From: Morinoia aosen
Lineage: Eukaryota > Arthropoda > Malacostraca > Amphipoda > Talitridae
DNA: 64,000 nucleotides
Direction: 5' to 3'
Assembly: GCA_030386875.1 (NCBI GenBank)
Contig: CM059577.1
Location: 21,215,038 to 21,279,037, forward strand
The notes beneath the pieces are model-generated. The model was not told the origin of the DNA, made no database searches, and was given only the letters and a program-made list of their open reading frames with translations. Positions 21,351-33,436 of the stretch are shown here, piece by piece. The number at the start of each line of letters is the position of its first letter. Within the stretch, counting starts at the first letter, position 1. A program made the translations under genes and the position numbers.

Positions 21351-22952
21351 CATTAGTAATACACACACAGGACCAAAGGAGGACAGCCTACTCACACACA
21401 CATTGATTACAACTATTTTAGCGTCTGAGTCAGCATGTTAAAATTTCAGACTTTCAAGATAAGAAATACATTTCATCCTCTACATGGAGTACACAACAAG
21501 GCAAGTCTAATTTCATAAATCACACATGGAAGTCTTTACTTGTCATCTCGTTATAATCTTTAGGCTATTAGATATGTGCACTGTGGTCAGAGGAGGACAG
21601 CATGTTGACACACTAATTTTAATTTTAGGTACCGGCTTCCTCTGACTGTTTGCATAATCAAATGCTACAAAGGCAATGGTTGCAACCTCGATAGAACACT
21701 CTGACAACGCTTTAGAATACTTACAGACGATGGGGGAAGGTCCCTCACGTTAGAAAACTTGGAATAGCCTATTTCAACATACAAAAGGAATGACTACTTG
21801 TTTTTCTTTACTCTACCTGTGGGAAAGGAAATGTTTAAAGATTAGGTCTCTGATGCTGGGGCAAGCTAGAATAGTAACAGCGGACTAGTGCTACAGCCTA
21901 TCCGGTCGCAGAATATCGGAACTTAAAATACAGCAGATCAGCCATTGTCAAAAAAAATCCTATTGTCAAAAAAAGCCGGCTATCTCATGATCAGCTTAAC
22001 ACTGAAAGCATCTACCCTGTCATGACTCGCCAATTAAATTACTCAATTTACAATACAGGGCAACAAGTACACATTGACCAACGTCGCCTTGAAAACACAA
22101 ATCACATGGGCTAGTGGTCTCATAAATTTCTGAGTATATTCCCAGTCTACTTTTGAAAGTGCTTTAACTCTAGGCTTCTACCTTACTGACTGGCGCAACT
22201 TGCCCAGCACAGCTCATGGGTGAGGAGCCAACAAATATTTGATAAAAATATTTTATTTTTTATTAGTGAAATTTGAGTTATACATGGTTGATTTGAAATT
22301 GCTAGTATCTGTTTTTGCTAATTTACGTCCCACGTTTTTATGCTAGAACACGTCACTTGTGATTGGTTAAACTGAAGTTCAATACTCAGCTCAAATTCAG
22401 AGTAAAAATCAATGAATGAGTCTCCAAAATTTACACGTTCAGTGGGCCTGCTGAAATGCAGTTATTTCACAATCTGAGCAGTTAGAATACTAGCATCACA
22501 ATTCAGCCTACTGTCTAGAGAAAGCACTAGAATAATCACAGCATCACGACGGCTAGTTTGACTCAATGTAGGTGGTTCGCCGGCCGCCAGAAACATCCTT
22601 GAACGCTCTAGCGGCCGGCTGTTCACCGCTGTCAAACACAAAGACACATAATGGCGAATCGACAATATAGCTAGTTCAAAAGCACGTAGTTAATAATTTT
22701 CTGACACAATAATCACCACCAAAGTACACGGAAACTTAAGACTATCCGGGAAGACGTTGTTTCCTTTGTGCGCACTTTATTCAAATAACACGCTGCGTCA
22801 GTCCTGCGAACCAGGGCGGATCCGCAGAATGTTGCCGAAAAGAACTTCTCAAAATTCGCGTCTGGTAAGACGCGACAATTACAATGGGATCTCCTCGAAC
22901 AAATTAAATTACTCGGTCCCGCTTGAATGTGGGAGATATATAATGTGGCCCT
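21351..22952. other. Non-coding stretch
   Basis: No gene recognised. The last ~300 bp may be the interior of the hAT-like element whose end is at 22953. Confidence 0.35.
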
Positions 22953-22980
22953 TGCATTAAAAAGTTTGGAGACCCCTGCT
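22953..22980. mobile_element. Possible hAT-type transposon end
   Basis: CCTTGCATTAAAAAG followed by TTTGGAGACCCCTG reads, in reverse, as CAGGGGTCTCCAAACTTTTT, a terminal sequence very like those of many animal hAT elements. The matching left end was not found in this window. Confidence 0.4.
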
Positions 22981-22983
22981 CTA

Positions 22984-24059
22984 GAACGTTGGCCACGAGC
23001 CGGAGGAGCGGACGAAGACCGACGCTGTGTGGGAAGGTCTTGAGAAGCGTCCAGCCGGCTCGCCAGAAGTTCTCCCTCGTAGGGGTGACGCTGACGGAAT
23101 GTGGGACGGACGACAGGACGTGGACAGGGCGACGTCTTTGGGACTCGGCGGTTTAGCTCGCCATGTCGAATAAAATCTTTTCTATGAGCAGAGGATTACA
23201 ATCTTTGCGTCTCTAAAACGGTCGAGAGAAGATTAATTGATGTCAACAGTTCTGGGGTTCGGAGTGTTTTCCCTGCTTTGCGAGCAGTTGGCCTATAAGT
23301 GCTGAGTGTAGGCTACATTCAGTTCGAGTATGTTGTATTCAAAGTTGTCACCAGAAAGCAGGAATTAGCTACTGGTGAGTGGCGATGCTGTTGAGACTCA
23401 AGGTTTGTATATTTTCCGCAGACGTCGGTGATGTGAAGGTGGAGAGTGGCAGATTTGTTATGTTGGAATAAGTTAAGGATAACTAACATAGAAACTGAAT
23501 CCCTTCATTTAGAAATATTCTTCTGCAATAAGGCGCGCCTCAGTTCTCTAAGGAAACGGGAAATGAGAACAAACAAACCTGAGAGCGCAAACGCATCAAC
23601 ACAATTGTAAGAGAAAATTAGCATCAAATTAACAATCTACAAATGAACTAGGTTCATGTAGTATTTAAAGTATGACGGCAGAATAAACACTGGATTTCAA
23701 ACCTTAACTCTTACCGAGAGAACGAAACGAAAGGTTAAACTTTATTTTCCTCGCGCTTCCTGGCAAGGTGATGTCATTTAAAAAAGCCAGCAACATACGC
23801 TGATACAACAGAGGCAGCAGGGAAATAAACCGACGGTAGATTCTTCCTAAGGAAGAGTAAAGACATTTAGTTAGTGGAAGTCACTGAGTAGGTCACACTT
23901 CATTAATTATCAATATCATTTATGGTGCAAATTTCGTCACATACTCACTTTATTTTATGCCGAAGAAGAGCCCTGCGGCTTTCAGAGTTTTTAAGAGGAA
24001 ATCAGTAAGAGGTACCAGTCCAGCGTAGGCATTCTTTTATTAGGTTTACGAATTACCCA
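22984..24059. other. Non-coding stretch with a GC-rich patch
   Basis: 22984-23165 is GC-rich and ends near an AATAAA (23167-23172). This could be the 3' part of a host transcript, but no family is recognised. The rest shows nothing. Confidence 0.3.
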
Positions 24060-24290
24060 TATCGACTCAAACAGTTAAATGGTAGTAAGGAGGGGTTAAG
24101 GTTAATTGGCGCTTGGGCACGTTAAAGTTTTAGGTTAGGATTAAGGTTAAGTGACCCTTGAGCACGTTAAAGTTTTACGGTTATGGTTAAGTCGCCCCCG
24201 GGCACGTTAAAATTTTAAGGTTAAGCTAAGGTTAAGTGTCACTTGAGCACCGCAAAGTTCTTAGGTTAAGGTCAAGGTTTTTAGGTTAAC
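24060..24290. repeat. ~45-bp tandem repeat (4 to 5 copies)
   Basis: GCACGTTAAAGTTTTA with GGTTAAGGTTAAG recurs at ~24117, 24162, 24202 and 24247 with substitutions. Confidence 0.85.
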
Positions 24291-24777
24291 ACACCATCAA
24301 GGCAAAACCTTGAAGGTCCTCTACCGGGCCTTACTAGAACAATTACAATTCACTGGACTGGTCAGGAGCTTGAACCTGCATAACGAAAAATAATCAAAAT
24401 GAATTAATAACGGAACCGTCTAAACAAAAAATTAAGTGAAAGAAATAAAAGAAATATAATAAAAGAGGAAAACAACGGAGCTCGCTGCTGAGGACTACCT
24501 ACTGCCTGACTGCTTTGTTTCTGAAGACCGCGTTCGAAGTAGAAAACGTTGACCACGAGAGGTCTTCATAGGGCGTTCTAAATTTTCTCACAGTTATGAC
24601 GAAAGTCTATCAGTGTTTGGATCCGGATTGGTTTCTCGTCCTTTGATGCAATTTTTTAAATTGAGCAAAATATTACAGGCGTAATATTCGAGCCAATAAC
24701 ACACGTTCTCGTTGAATGTCACCGCACAAAATATGGAGGGATCACCATCTGTGAGCCATGTCACTTGCCTTTCGACT
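24291..24777. other. Non-coding stretch
   Basis: Nothing firmly recognised. A weak LINE-like C-terminal echo near 24690 was not accepted. Confidence 0.3.
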
Positions 24778-24931
24778 AGTGACATAGGTATTATGATACC
24801 CACGTGAGTGTATCAACTCAATTTTTTCAATTAGTGACATGGGTATTACGATCCTCATGTGAGTGTATCAACTAAATCATTTTTCTCAACTAGTGACATG
24901 GGTCTTACGATACTCATGTGAGTGTAGCAAC
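24778..24931. repeat. ~57-bp tandem repeat (3 copies)
   Basis: GTGACATGGGTATTACGAT and CATGTGAGTGTATCAACT recur with spacings of 55 and 59 bp. Confidence 0.85.
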
Positions 24932-25447
24932 TAAGGATCCTTACTTTAAGATATTTTAAAACCCAATGAAGTGCATTTTGTCTCATCGTTATTGGAAAAA
25001 CCATTTCCCTTCCTTTCTTCTTTCTGGTAACATTGCTCTTACATGTAACCTTCTTAACACTCTCATCTCTTCCTCTCCTCTCCTCTGAATGCCTGAGGGT
25101 CAGCGTCAAAGTCAAGCCCTCTTAATTTCTTTGTGGCTAGAGACAAATTTGTGAGAACATTTCTAACACCACATGAAGCCGTCTCAGTATTGTGATTTTT
25201 TTTTAGCGGTGATTTACATCAACAAAAGTAGACTGGCAGAACTCTTACCAAACAACGTTGTGTATCTAAATTCCTAATTATTTAAATTCTCTTTCTTTTC
25301 ACTGAAGTTTTGGTTCTACGATACCGTTATTTCTTCTCTTTGATTAATTTTACCTCTACGTGTTTGAGCTTCAGCCCAGTCCAGTTTAATGGTACTGATT
25401 ACTGCCAGTTAGACGGCCTGGAGGATTTTGCCCTTGAGGATTGTAAC
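24932..25447. other. Non-coding stretch
   Basis: No gene or repeat recognised before the Harbinger-like element. Confidence 0.35.
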
Positions 25448-26524
25448 TTAAGGGGTGTTTACACTAGGGGACATTTCGGCTGTGAGGCGCGACTCGTGTA
25501 GACGAAGCTCACCACTGAGTCTCATATTTGTGTGTGTGAGCCCGAAGTTCCCGATTCGCATTGCTTGAATCCGTGGAGCGGCTGCACGTGTGCGAGCCTT
25601 GCGAGTTGCGAGGCGCAGCTCTACACCGGTCAGTGCGTGGAGGGAGTATATATGGAGGGAGCATAGCCGTCTGTGAAGGGAACCAGTTTTTGAGATTTCT
25701 CCCATGTTTGTGGTAACCAATAGCCGTCTCGCAAGTGTGACGTCAGCACGGAAGCCAGTTACCTACTAACTACGTTAGGGTGCGCACATGCTCGCTGATT
25801 GCTCTTCCAGCTGTTGAGTTTATCGTAATCATTAATTTGGGATTCTAAGACTCCGAAAGATAATAAATTGTGTTTCCTCACTCGAGGACACTTAATAATA
25901 TCAAAGTTACTAGCAAAGATACATTAAGAGTTAAAAACTGTAAAGATTACAGGCCCTTGAATATAACAAATTAGAGAGCGACTTGCACGCGCACCTCATC
26001 CTTCGATTTGTGGAGCAGTACTAATCTTGCTTTGGCAAATGAACGAGTTGTAGAGGAGGCGAGGAGGAGCCAACTTCAGCCAAGCGTCTGTGGTTGGCTC
26101 ACGTGGGGGCCTTGCCAATGCCCCAGTCTCCCAACTTTTGCAGCTAATTTGAACCCGATTGGAATCGGCTATGCTCCCTCCAGTATATCCTAGCTCCGTG
26201 GGTCAGTGTGCGATTGGTAGTCATCGAGTGAGGTAGTGCCTCTCGCTCACCCGTAATGGCTGACTCAACACTGCCGCGAGCAACTACACTGCTTCTAATT
26301 GAAATGTTCTAAGCCCATCAATGCCTTTGGCAGACTAAAAGCTGCGAATATAAGGAGGCTGCTTTCCATTTTATTTTAATGAAAATGAACGAATATAGTA
26401 ACATTTCACTCATGCAAATAAAAAAGAGATTACGTAGCTACGATGCAGCAACAATATTCACACAAGCTCGTCGACAGCAATCCATATTTCAAAGCAGCAA
26501 GCCACACTGACTGGTTTTGTGCTG

Positions 26525-27495
26525 CATGGCTGCCACTTTTGTTTGACCAAAAAAATCTAGTGTGACCTCAAAAAATATCGAGAAACATCTAGATTTAAAA
26601 ATAAAACATCCAAAAACATATCTAGGAATGAATTAATTATCTACTATAATAAATTAGTTGAACAATAGCATATAAGGATATTTATATCATAAATTGCTTT
26701 ATATTAGGCAATTTATCTTAAATGAATTATCTAGTATCCTGATATTTACCCTAATAAAGCTTGGTATCCAAATATTCTTCAATTCCACACGTGTTGCGAG
26801 TAGAAAGGTCAGTCTCTATTGCATTGCAATTATCAATGCTCAGATTCCTACTTATAAACAATGGTTTTAGGGCTTTCACACCGCTATCTTCATCACTTTT
26901 AATAATTTTGCAATTACTAAGTAAGTTGATTCTACTTTATTAGATTCATAGCTTTAGTATATAACTGATACACCAAGTAGTTTCATGATAGAAATATCAT
27001 TGCTTCCATCCAACAATAAACTGAACTCATTGTTACCAATATCATTGGTCAGTCTTTCGTCAAAATGAGGCCACAATACATTCTTGATAATGTATGTGCA
27101 TTTTATTCCATGATTTTTTGATATCATCACTAGTTTTGCAATTGGAGATAGTGTGCTTTAGCTTATGAACCGTGAAATAGCCGTCTTGGTGTCGTTCATA
27201 ATCTGAACATAACACGATCAGAATTTGGTTGCTTCACTATTCAGAATATTTGCTTAAGTGAATTAACAAATATAATAAGAATGAAGTAGTAACCAACCAT
27301 TATGGTAAATTCCTAATTCGAATTTACAGTAATCTATCATATACATAGCTTAAATGTAATTCTAGCTAGAAAATTTCTAGCACGCTGAAAAAACTATATA
27401 GATTTTATAGCTAATATCTAGGTTCGAAATTTTACATCTAGGCATCAGCAAAAACATCTAGATCTAGCTATATAATATCTAGAGTGGCAGCCCTG
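26525..27495. mobile_element. Nested hAT-like element, internally decayed
   Basis: Ends are CATGGCTGCCACT (left) and the complement of CAGGGCTGCCACT (right). The candidate 8-bp target duplications TTGTGCTG (26517-26524) and TTGAGCAG (27496-27503) match at 6 of 8. The interior encodes a decayed hAT transposase on the minus strand, which supports the assignment. Confidence 0.65.
26760..27200 (-). pseudogene. Decayed hAT transposase fragment
   Basis: The minus strand around 27060-26960 reads RLTNDIGNNEFSLLLDGSND followed by ISIMKLLGVSVIY. This matches the conserved block of hAT transposases around the first catalytic Asp (family pattern like SLLIDESTD). Stops and frameshifts follow, and the BED zinc finger and C-terminal dimerisation region are absent. 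It is the source of the nested element at 26525-27495. Confidence 0.6.
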
Positions 27496-27628
27496 TTGAG
27501 CAGCGCGCGCTCCATGGCTCGCTCCAATGGTGTCTAGTCTAAACGCACATGTCTCTTGTGAAGCTCCACACGAGGCGTCTACACGTGAGCCTGCAGCAAA
27601 ATGTAGACCAGTGTAAACGGCCCTTTAG

Positions 27629-27852
27629 ACTTCGTGCCATATTACTTGTAACCTAGCCTTCGGGCCATATTACTTGTAACCTAGCCTTCGGGCCATATTA
27701 CTTGTAACCTAGCCTTCGGGCCATATTACTTGTAACCTAGCCTTCGGGCCATATTACTTGTAACCTAGCCTTCGGGCCATATTACTTGTAACCTAGCCTT
27801 CGGGCCATACTACTTGTAACCTAGCCTTCGGGCCATATTACTCGTAACCTAG
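27629..27852. repeat. 28-bp tandem array (8 copies)
   Basis: The unit joins TTCGGGCCATATTACTTG and TAACCTAGCC. Copies are nearly identical. The array begins within 2 bp of the right target duplication of the Harbinger-like element. Confidence 0.95.
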
Positions 27853-28402
27853 CAACGTGTTTGTTTGTTCTTATTTCTTCTCCTCTATTTCTTATTCCTT
27901 CTCTCATCTCTTATTCTAACTAAGGCGCGTTGTACTGATGAGGAACATTTCTATTAAACTAATTCTGCTCATATTTCGTTATTCTAATCTCATTCCAACA
28001 AACGAGTTACGGACGGTTGGGATTCATATCTTGAGCATAATTGCGAAAGTGGATCACTAATGTTAATAACCCGAATTCTTTATACAAAAAATCAATGTGA
28101 ATTTTAAGAATTTATTATTATCACCACTTTAATATTAGAACAAGATGTACATAAGATCGTTCTAAATATTAGCTGAGCGTTAGGCCACGAGCAAGAGTGA
28201 ATAATGCATGATAGTTTCCACAAAACAGGATTAACTCCAAATTGCGCTGAATTAATGAATGTTCAGGCTAAGAGTTAAAGAATCTCTATAGTGTAAATTG
28301 AAATCAAGTAAATTCGTTCTCATACATAGAAGATAATTACCAAAATATCGATCAGAACGGATGTAGAAATGTGAAACTGACCGTGCAGTTGACAATAGCC
28401 AT
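27853..28402. other. Non-coding stretch
   Basis: AT-rich, nothing recognised. Confidence 0.35.
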
Positions 28403-30025
28403 AGATAGCCATGGCCACACAGCAGCCATGGCCACACAACAGCCATGGCCACACAACAGCCATGGCCACACAACAGCCATGGCCACACAACAGCCATGGC
28501 CACACAACAGCCATGGCCACACAACAGCCATGGCCACACAGCCATGGCCACACAACAGCCATGGCTACACAACAGCCATGGCCACACAACAGCCATGGCC
28601 ACACAACAGCCATGGCCACACAACAGCCATAGCCACACAACAGCCATGGCCACACAACAGCCATGGCCCCACAACAGCCATGGCCACACAACAGCCATAG
28701 CCATACAACAGCCATGCCCACACAACAGCCATGGCCACACAACAGCCATGGCCACCCAACAGCCATGGCCACACAACAGCCATGGCCACACAACAGCCAT
28801 GGCCACACATCAGCCATGGCCACACAACAGCCATGGCCACACAACAGCCTTGGCCACACAACAGCCATGGCCACACAACAGCCATGGCCACACAACAGCC
28901 ATGGCCACACAACAGCCATGGCCACGCAACAGCCATAGCCATACAACAGCCATGGCCACACAACAGCCATGGCCACACAACAGCCATGGCCACACAACAG
29001 CCATGGCCACACAACAGCCATGGCTACACAACAGCTATGGCCACACAACAGCCATGGCCACACAACAGCTATGGCCACACAACAGCCATGACCACACAAC
29101 AGCCATGGCCACACAACAGCCATGACCACACAACAGCCATAGCCACACAACAGTTATGGCCTGACAACAGCCATGGCCACAAAACAGCCATGGCCACCCA
29201 ACAGCCATGGCCACACAGCAGCCATGGCCACACAACAGCCATGGCCACACAACAGCCATGGCCACACAACAGCCATGGCCACCCAACAGCCATGGCCACA
29301 CAACAGCCATGGCCACACAACAGCCATGGCCACACAACAGCCATGGCCACACAACAGCCATGGCCACACAACAGCCATGGCCACCCAACAGCCATGGCCA
29401 CACAACAGCCATGGCCACACAACAGCCATGGCCACACAACAGCCATGGCCACACAACAGCCATGGCCACACAACAGCCATGACCACACAACAGCCATGGC
29501 CACACAACAGTTATGGCCTGACAACAGCCATGGCCACAAAACAGCCATGGCCACCCAACAGCCATGGCCACACAGCAGCCATGGCCACACAACAGCCATG
29601 ACCACCCAACAGCCATGGCCACACAGCAGCCATGACCACCCAACAGCCATGGCCACACAGCAGCCATGGCCACCCAACAGCCATGGCCACACAGCAGCCA
29701 TGGCCACACAACAGCCATGACCACCCAACAGCCATGGCCACACAGCAGCCATGACCACCCAACAGCCATGACCACACAGCAGCCATGGCCACACAACAGC
29801 CATGGCCACACAGCAGCCATGGCCACACAACAGCCATGACCACCCAACAGCCATGGCCACACAGCAGCCATGGCCACACAACAGCCATGACCACCCAACA
29901 GCCATGGCCACACAGCAGCCATGGCCACACAACAGCCATGACCACCCAACAGCCATGGCCACACAGCAGCCATGACCACTCAACAGCCATGGCCACACAG
30001 CAGCCATGGCCACACAGCAGCCATG
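28403..30025. repeat. 17-bp tandem array (~95 copies)
   Basis: The unit is ACAGCCATGGCCACACA, centred on the palindrome GCCATGGC. Because 17 is not a multiple of 3 and the unit contains no stop triplet on either strand, all six frames stay open for hundreds of codons; none is taken as a gene. The left part is mostly the CACACAAC form. The right part alternates GACCACCCAAC and GGCCACACAGC forms. A block with the variant CAGTTATGGCCTGACAAC occurs twice (29150 and 29508), marking a ~358-bp duplication. Confidence 0.96.
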
Positions 30026-30204
30026 TTGCCCTAATGTTAGCTAGAACAAAGCCGGCCATAAAACTAAGGATGGAACATATGATGTCTACATTTACATGAA
30101 TACCAAAATTAGTAAAGTAGTCTCACCTTATATATAACAATAACATGATTTTTCATAATCTAATTTGAATCTCCCTGGCCGCAAACAGAGGTGATCTCAG
30201 AGAG

Positions 30205-30300
30205 CGAAAAGACGGGATCATTTAGTATGGACTTAGAAAATGGGGAATCTATGCACAAGGTGTGTTCCCACAGAGGGTACCCTGCGCACACGAATAGCGA
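30205..30300. pseudogene. Short relic related to the foldback-element arms
   Basis: CATTTAGTATGGA and AATCTATGCACAAGGTG align with 3540-3590 in the left foldback arm. Too short for terminal repeats. Confidence 0.35.
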
Positions 30301-32700
30301 GTTAGGAAATAATATTTCTCTGAGGGCGGGAGCTCTGTGGCATGGGATATACAAGGCTAAATAACCTTTTGCCTATTGCCTACCTTATGCCTCGTGAGGG
30401 GTAGAATGACACTAATAACGACAATCCCTCCCACACCGACACAAAATTCTGCCAACAAATGCAGCTGAGCTCGCGGCTTGTGCTCACCAAACGCGGACAA
30501 GGAACATTATCACGATGGAAATGCAAACGAGATGGGAAAATATTGAGGTGCTAGTGCGATTCACAAGGAAATGTAAAAGGAACAAGTTGATCAACACACC
30601 GAGGATGTAAGTTGAAGCTTATGGCTGATAAACAAATGCAAACATTCTCTAAATCATAGATCATTTCTATACGAAATATTATCAATAATATTGATTGAGA
30701 GTGAATTTTAAACTTCCTTCACGAGGTCACATATCGTATCTCAGATCTAAGACATGTCCAAGCTCTATGAAATATTATTAAAATAATAAACAATCGGAAG
30801 GTACCAACTTAAATATCTTGAACTTCACGTTATAGGTTAAGAGGCATAACCAAATTGCTTTCATTGGGGAAGTTCCATCTTAAATTTCCATCCTTTAGCT
30901 TCTGTAGAAAATATCTACAGTAAGTTCGTAAGTTTGCACGAGAAGTTTGAAGAAGTTTGCACGAGGCACCTTCAACTAAAGCACTGAGTGCCGTATTGGA
31001 TTCCCATTCTTTAGCTTCACTAGAACATACCAAAGTGCATGCGAGAAGTTTGCACGGGGCGCACACAACTGAGGCACTACTTACAAGCATCGCAATCGAT
31101 CAGCAACACCAGCTCACCAGGACAACACGCGCCCTCATCGATGCATATCGCCCGCCCTGCAACGAAGACATCACGTACTGTTGCACATTTCATTGCACCT
31201 CCTGCTACACACATCATTAAGCACCGTTACATACATCACTACGCGCTCTGCTTGTCATGATGGTCATCAAAGAAACTATCATGTGTCTACGAAAGTGTAA
31301 ATCACTACAGTAAAAAAGAGGCCTGAAAGATTTCATCCCACGTAAAAAAACGCGTTCTCTTGAAGAAACACTGAATCTCATCACAAAGCTTGTAACACCG
31401 ATATTCAAGCCTGCGGAGAAATTTGGAGGTGGAATAGACTTGTTCAATCTCGGTTGTCCTGTCGCATGTTGCTCCCTCTACGCCCCACACGTTCCCCATC
31501 CCTTGTGCGGACGATCTTAAGACGCCTACTCAAAAAATAATTATTTTTTGTCTTTCCTCACATTACCTTTGCATTACTTTAGTGTGCTGTAGAGTAATTT
31601 TATTTTAAAAAAAAGTTACCAGTTGTTTAGGTACGTTCAATTTATTGCGCATGTATTAACGTGAACTTCGGTTTCTGAAGCACAGGTAGGACACATCTGC
31701 GCGAGTGCTTTCTAGGTGAAGCTTAGCGTAGGATATCCTCAGTTGAGTCAATACCTCTTATATCTCGATATGATGCTTCCTACATCTCAAAATTATACAT
31801 GCTATATCTCGATATGATACCTCGTATATGGAGGAATTATAGGAGGTATGGAGTTTGGTGTGGGAGACAATACACCCGTGAGAGCTTGAGACGCCCCACT
31901 CTAATGGTCTGTTCGTGAGGGATTGCAGCTAAAACGTCACATCAAAACTCTCGGCTTCCTCTTGTCAATAATAATTCTCGTCTATGATCATTACCAAACG
32001 GAAGAAATAGTGGAGTATATCTTTCAGGCATTACGCATTCACTCTCGTCATCCTACACTTACTTGTCAAACGTAAGAGACGTGCGTTGAACTAACGATCA
32101 GTGATGGTTCAGTCGTGAGGACATTTCTGCACCAATGTTCATAATTCTGATAATCTAGAGAGTGTCATCAGAATCTCTTACGAGACTCCAATCTCTTTTT
32201 CTTGATAAAGTAAGCTCAGCGACACACCCATTCAAGCTGAATGTCTCACATTTACTTGGAGAGAACGTTTTCTCACGGTTCTCTTTGCGATAGCCAACTT
32301 TTTCTCTGAATTTTCTTGCGATAGCCAAATTGATCTCGTAATTTTCTTGCGATAGCGAAGGTTTGTAGTTTATCATTGCAAATTTTTTTAAACTTCATCT
32401 TGAGTTTACTTATCACTAGTATATCACGAGGAGAATGGCGATATATATTCACTGTCTCACGTAATTTTAGCCTGAAAACATGACCTCATAAAACTTGCGC
32501 TACAATAACTTTAAATAAAATTCGCAGAATTGAAATACTAAATCCTCCATTTCCTGTACTCACCGTGCACGGTGGCAGCAATTTCATTTAATTGATAAAC
32601 ATTGGAAGACGATAATGAGCATAAATTAGGTCAGAAGTTGTCATAGCTCATTCGTGTACTGATGAAAGACTTAAAAAAAGACCAACACAGCACGGTAGGT
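30301..32700. other. Non-coding stretch
   Basis: A ~100-bp segment with the motif AGTTTGCACGAGG / AGTTTGCACGGGG is partly duplicated near 30930-31060. No gene recognised. Confidence 0.35.
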
Positions 32701-32712
32701 CCTTACGCACCC

Positions 32713-33394
32713 TGCTACGTAGGTCTTCATACGCCATGCTACATCATACGCCATGCTACATCGTACGCCATGCTACATCATAGGCCATGCTACACCATAC
32801 GCCATGCTACATCATACGCCATGCTACACCATACGCCATGCTACATCATACGCCATGCTACATCGTACGCCATGCTACATCATACGCCATGCTACATCGT
32901 ACGCCATGCTACATCATAGGCCATGCTACACCATACGCCATGCTACATCATACGCCATGCTACACCATACGCCATGCTACATCATACGCCATGCTACATC
33001 GTACGCCATGCTACATCATACGCCATGCTACATCGTACGCCATGCTACATCATACGCCATTCTACATCATACGCCATGCTACATCATACGCCATTCTACA
33101 TCATACGCCATGCTACACCATACGCCATGCTACATCATACGTCATTCTACATCATACGCCATGCTACATCATACGCCATTCTACATCATACGCCATTCTA
33201 CATCATACGCCATGCTACATCATACGCCATGCTACATCGTACGCCATGCTACATCATACGCCATTCTACATCATACGCCATGCTACATCATACGCCATTC
33301 TACATCATACGCCATGCTACACCATACGCCATGCTACATCATACGCCATGCTACATTATGCGTCATGCTACATCATACGCCATGCTACGTAGGT
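32713..33394. repeat. 17-bp tandem array (~39 copies)
   Basis: The unit is ATCATACGCCATGCTAC, with C-to-T and ATC/ACC/GTC variants. Both edges carry the same 12-mer TGCTACGTAGGT (32713-32724 and 33383-33394). The long plus-strand ORFs are artefacts of the period. Confidence 0.95.
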
Positions 33395-33436
33395 AGCATC
33401 GGTCGATATTTAACACTTAACACACCATGTTAAGTC

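Larger units (their letters stand above)
25451..27624. mobile_element. Harbinger-like DNA transposon, non-autonomous, 2.17 kb
   Basis: Left end AGGGGTGTTTACACT (25451-25465) and right end complementary to AGGGCCGTTTACACT (27610-27624). Both are flanked by TTA (25448-25450 and 27625-27627), the 3-bp target typical of PIF/Harbinger. Similarity of the ends extends inward (GTGTAGACG on both sides). No Harbinger transposase was found. A ~35-bp inverted pair lies inside at 25635-25669 and 26166-26203, and a hAT element is nested at 26525-27495. Confidence 0.65.

Noticed and set aside
24640..24720. Possible LINE C-terminal motif (ITHVLVECHR-like reading)
   Set aside because: A single short match with no other LINE landmark around it.
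28320..30099. Many long ORFs (up to 329 codons, both strands) over the 17-bp array
   Set aside because: The unit has no stop triplet on either strand, so openness is automatic. No start context, splice sites or known domain.
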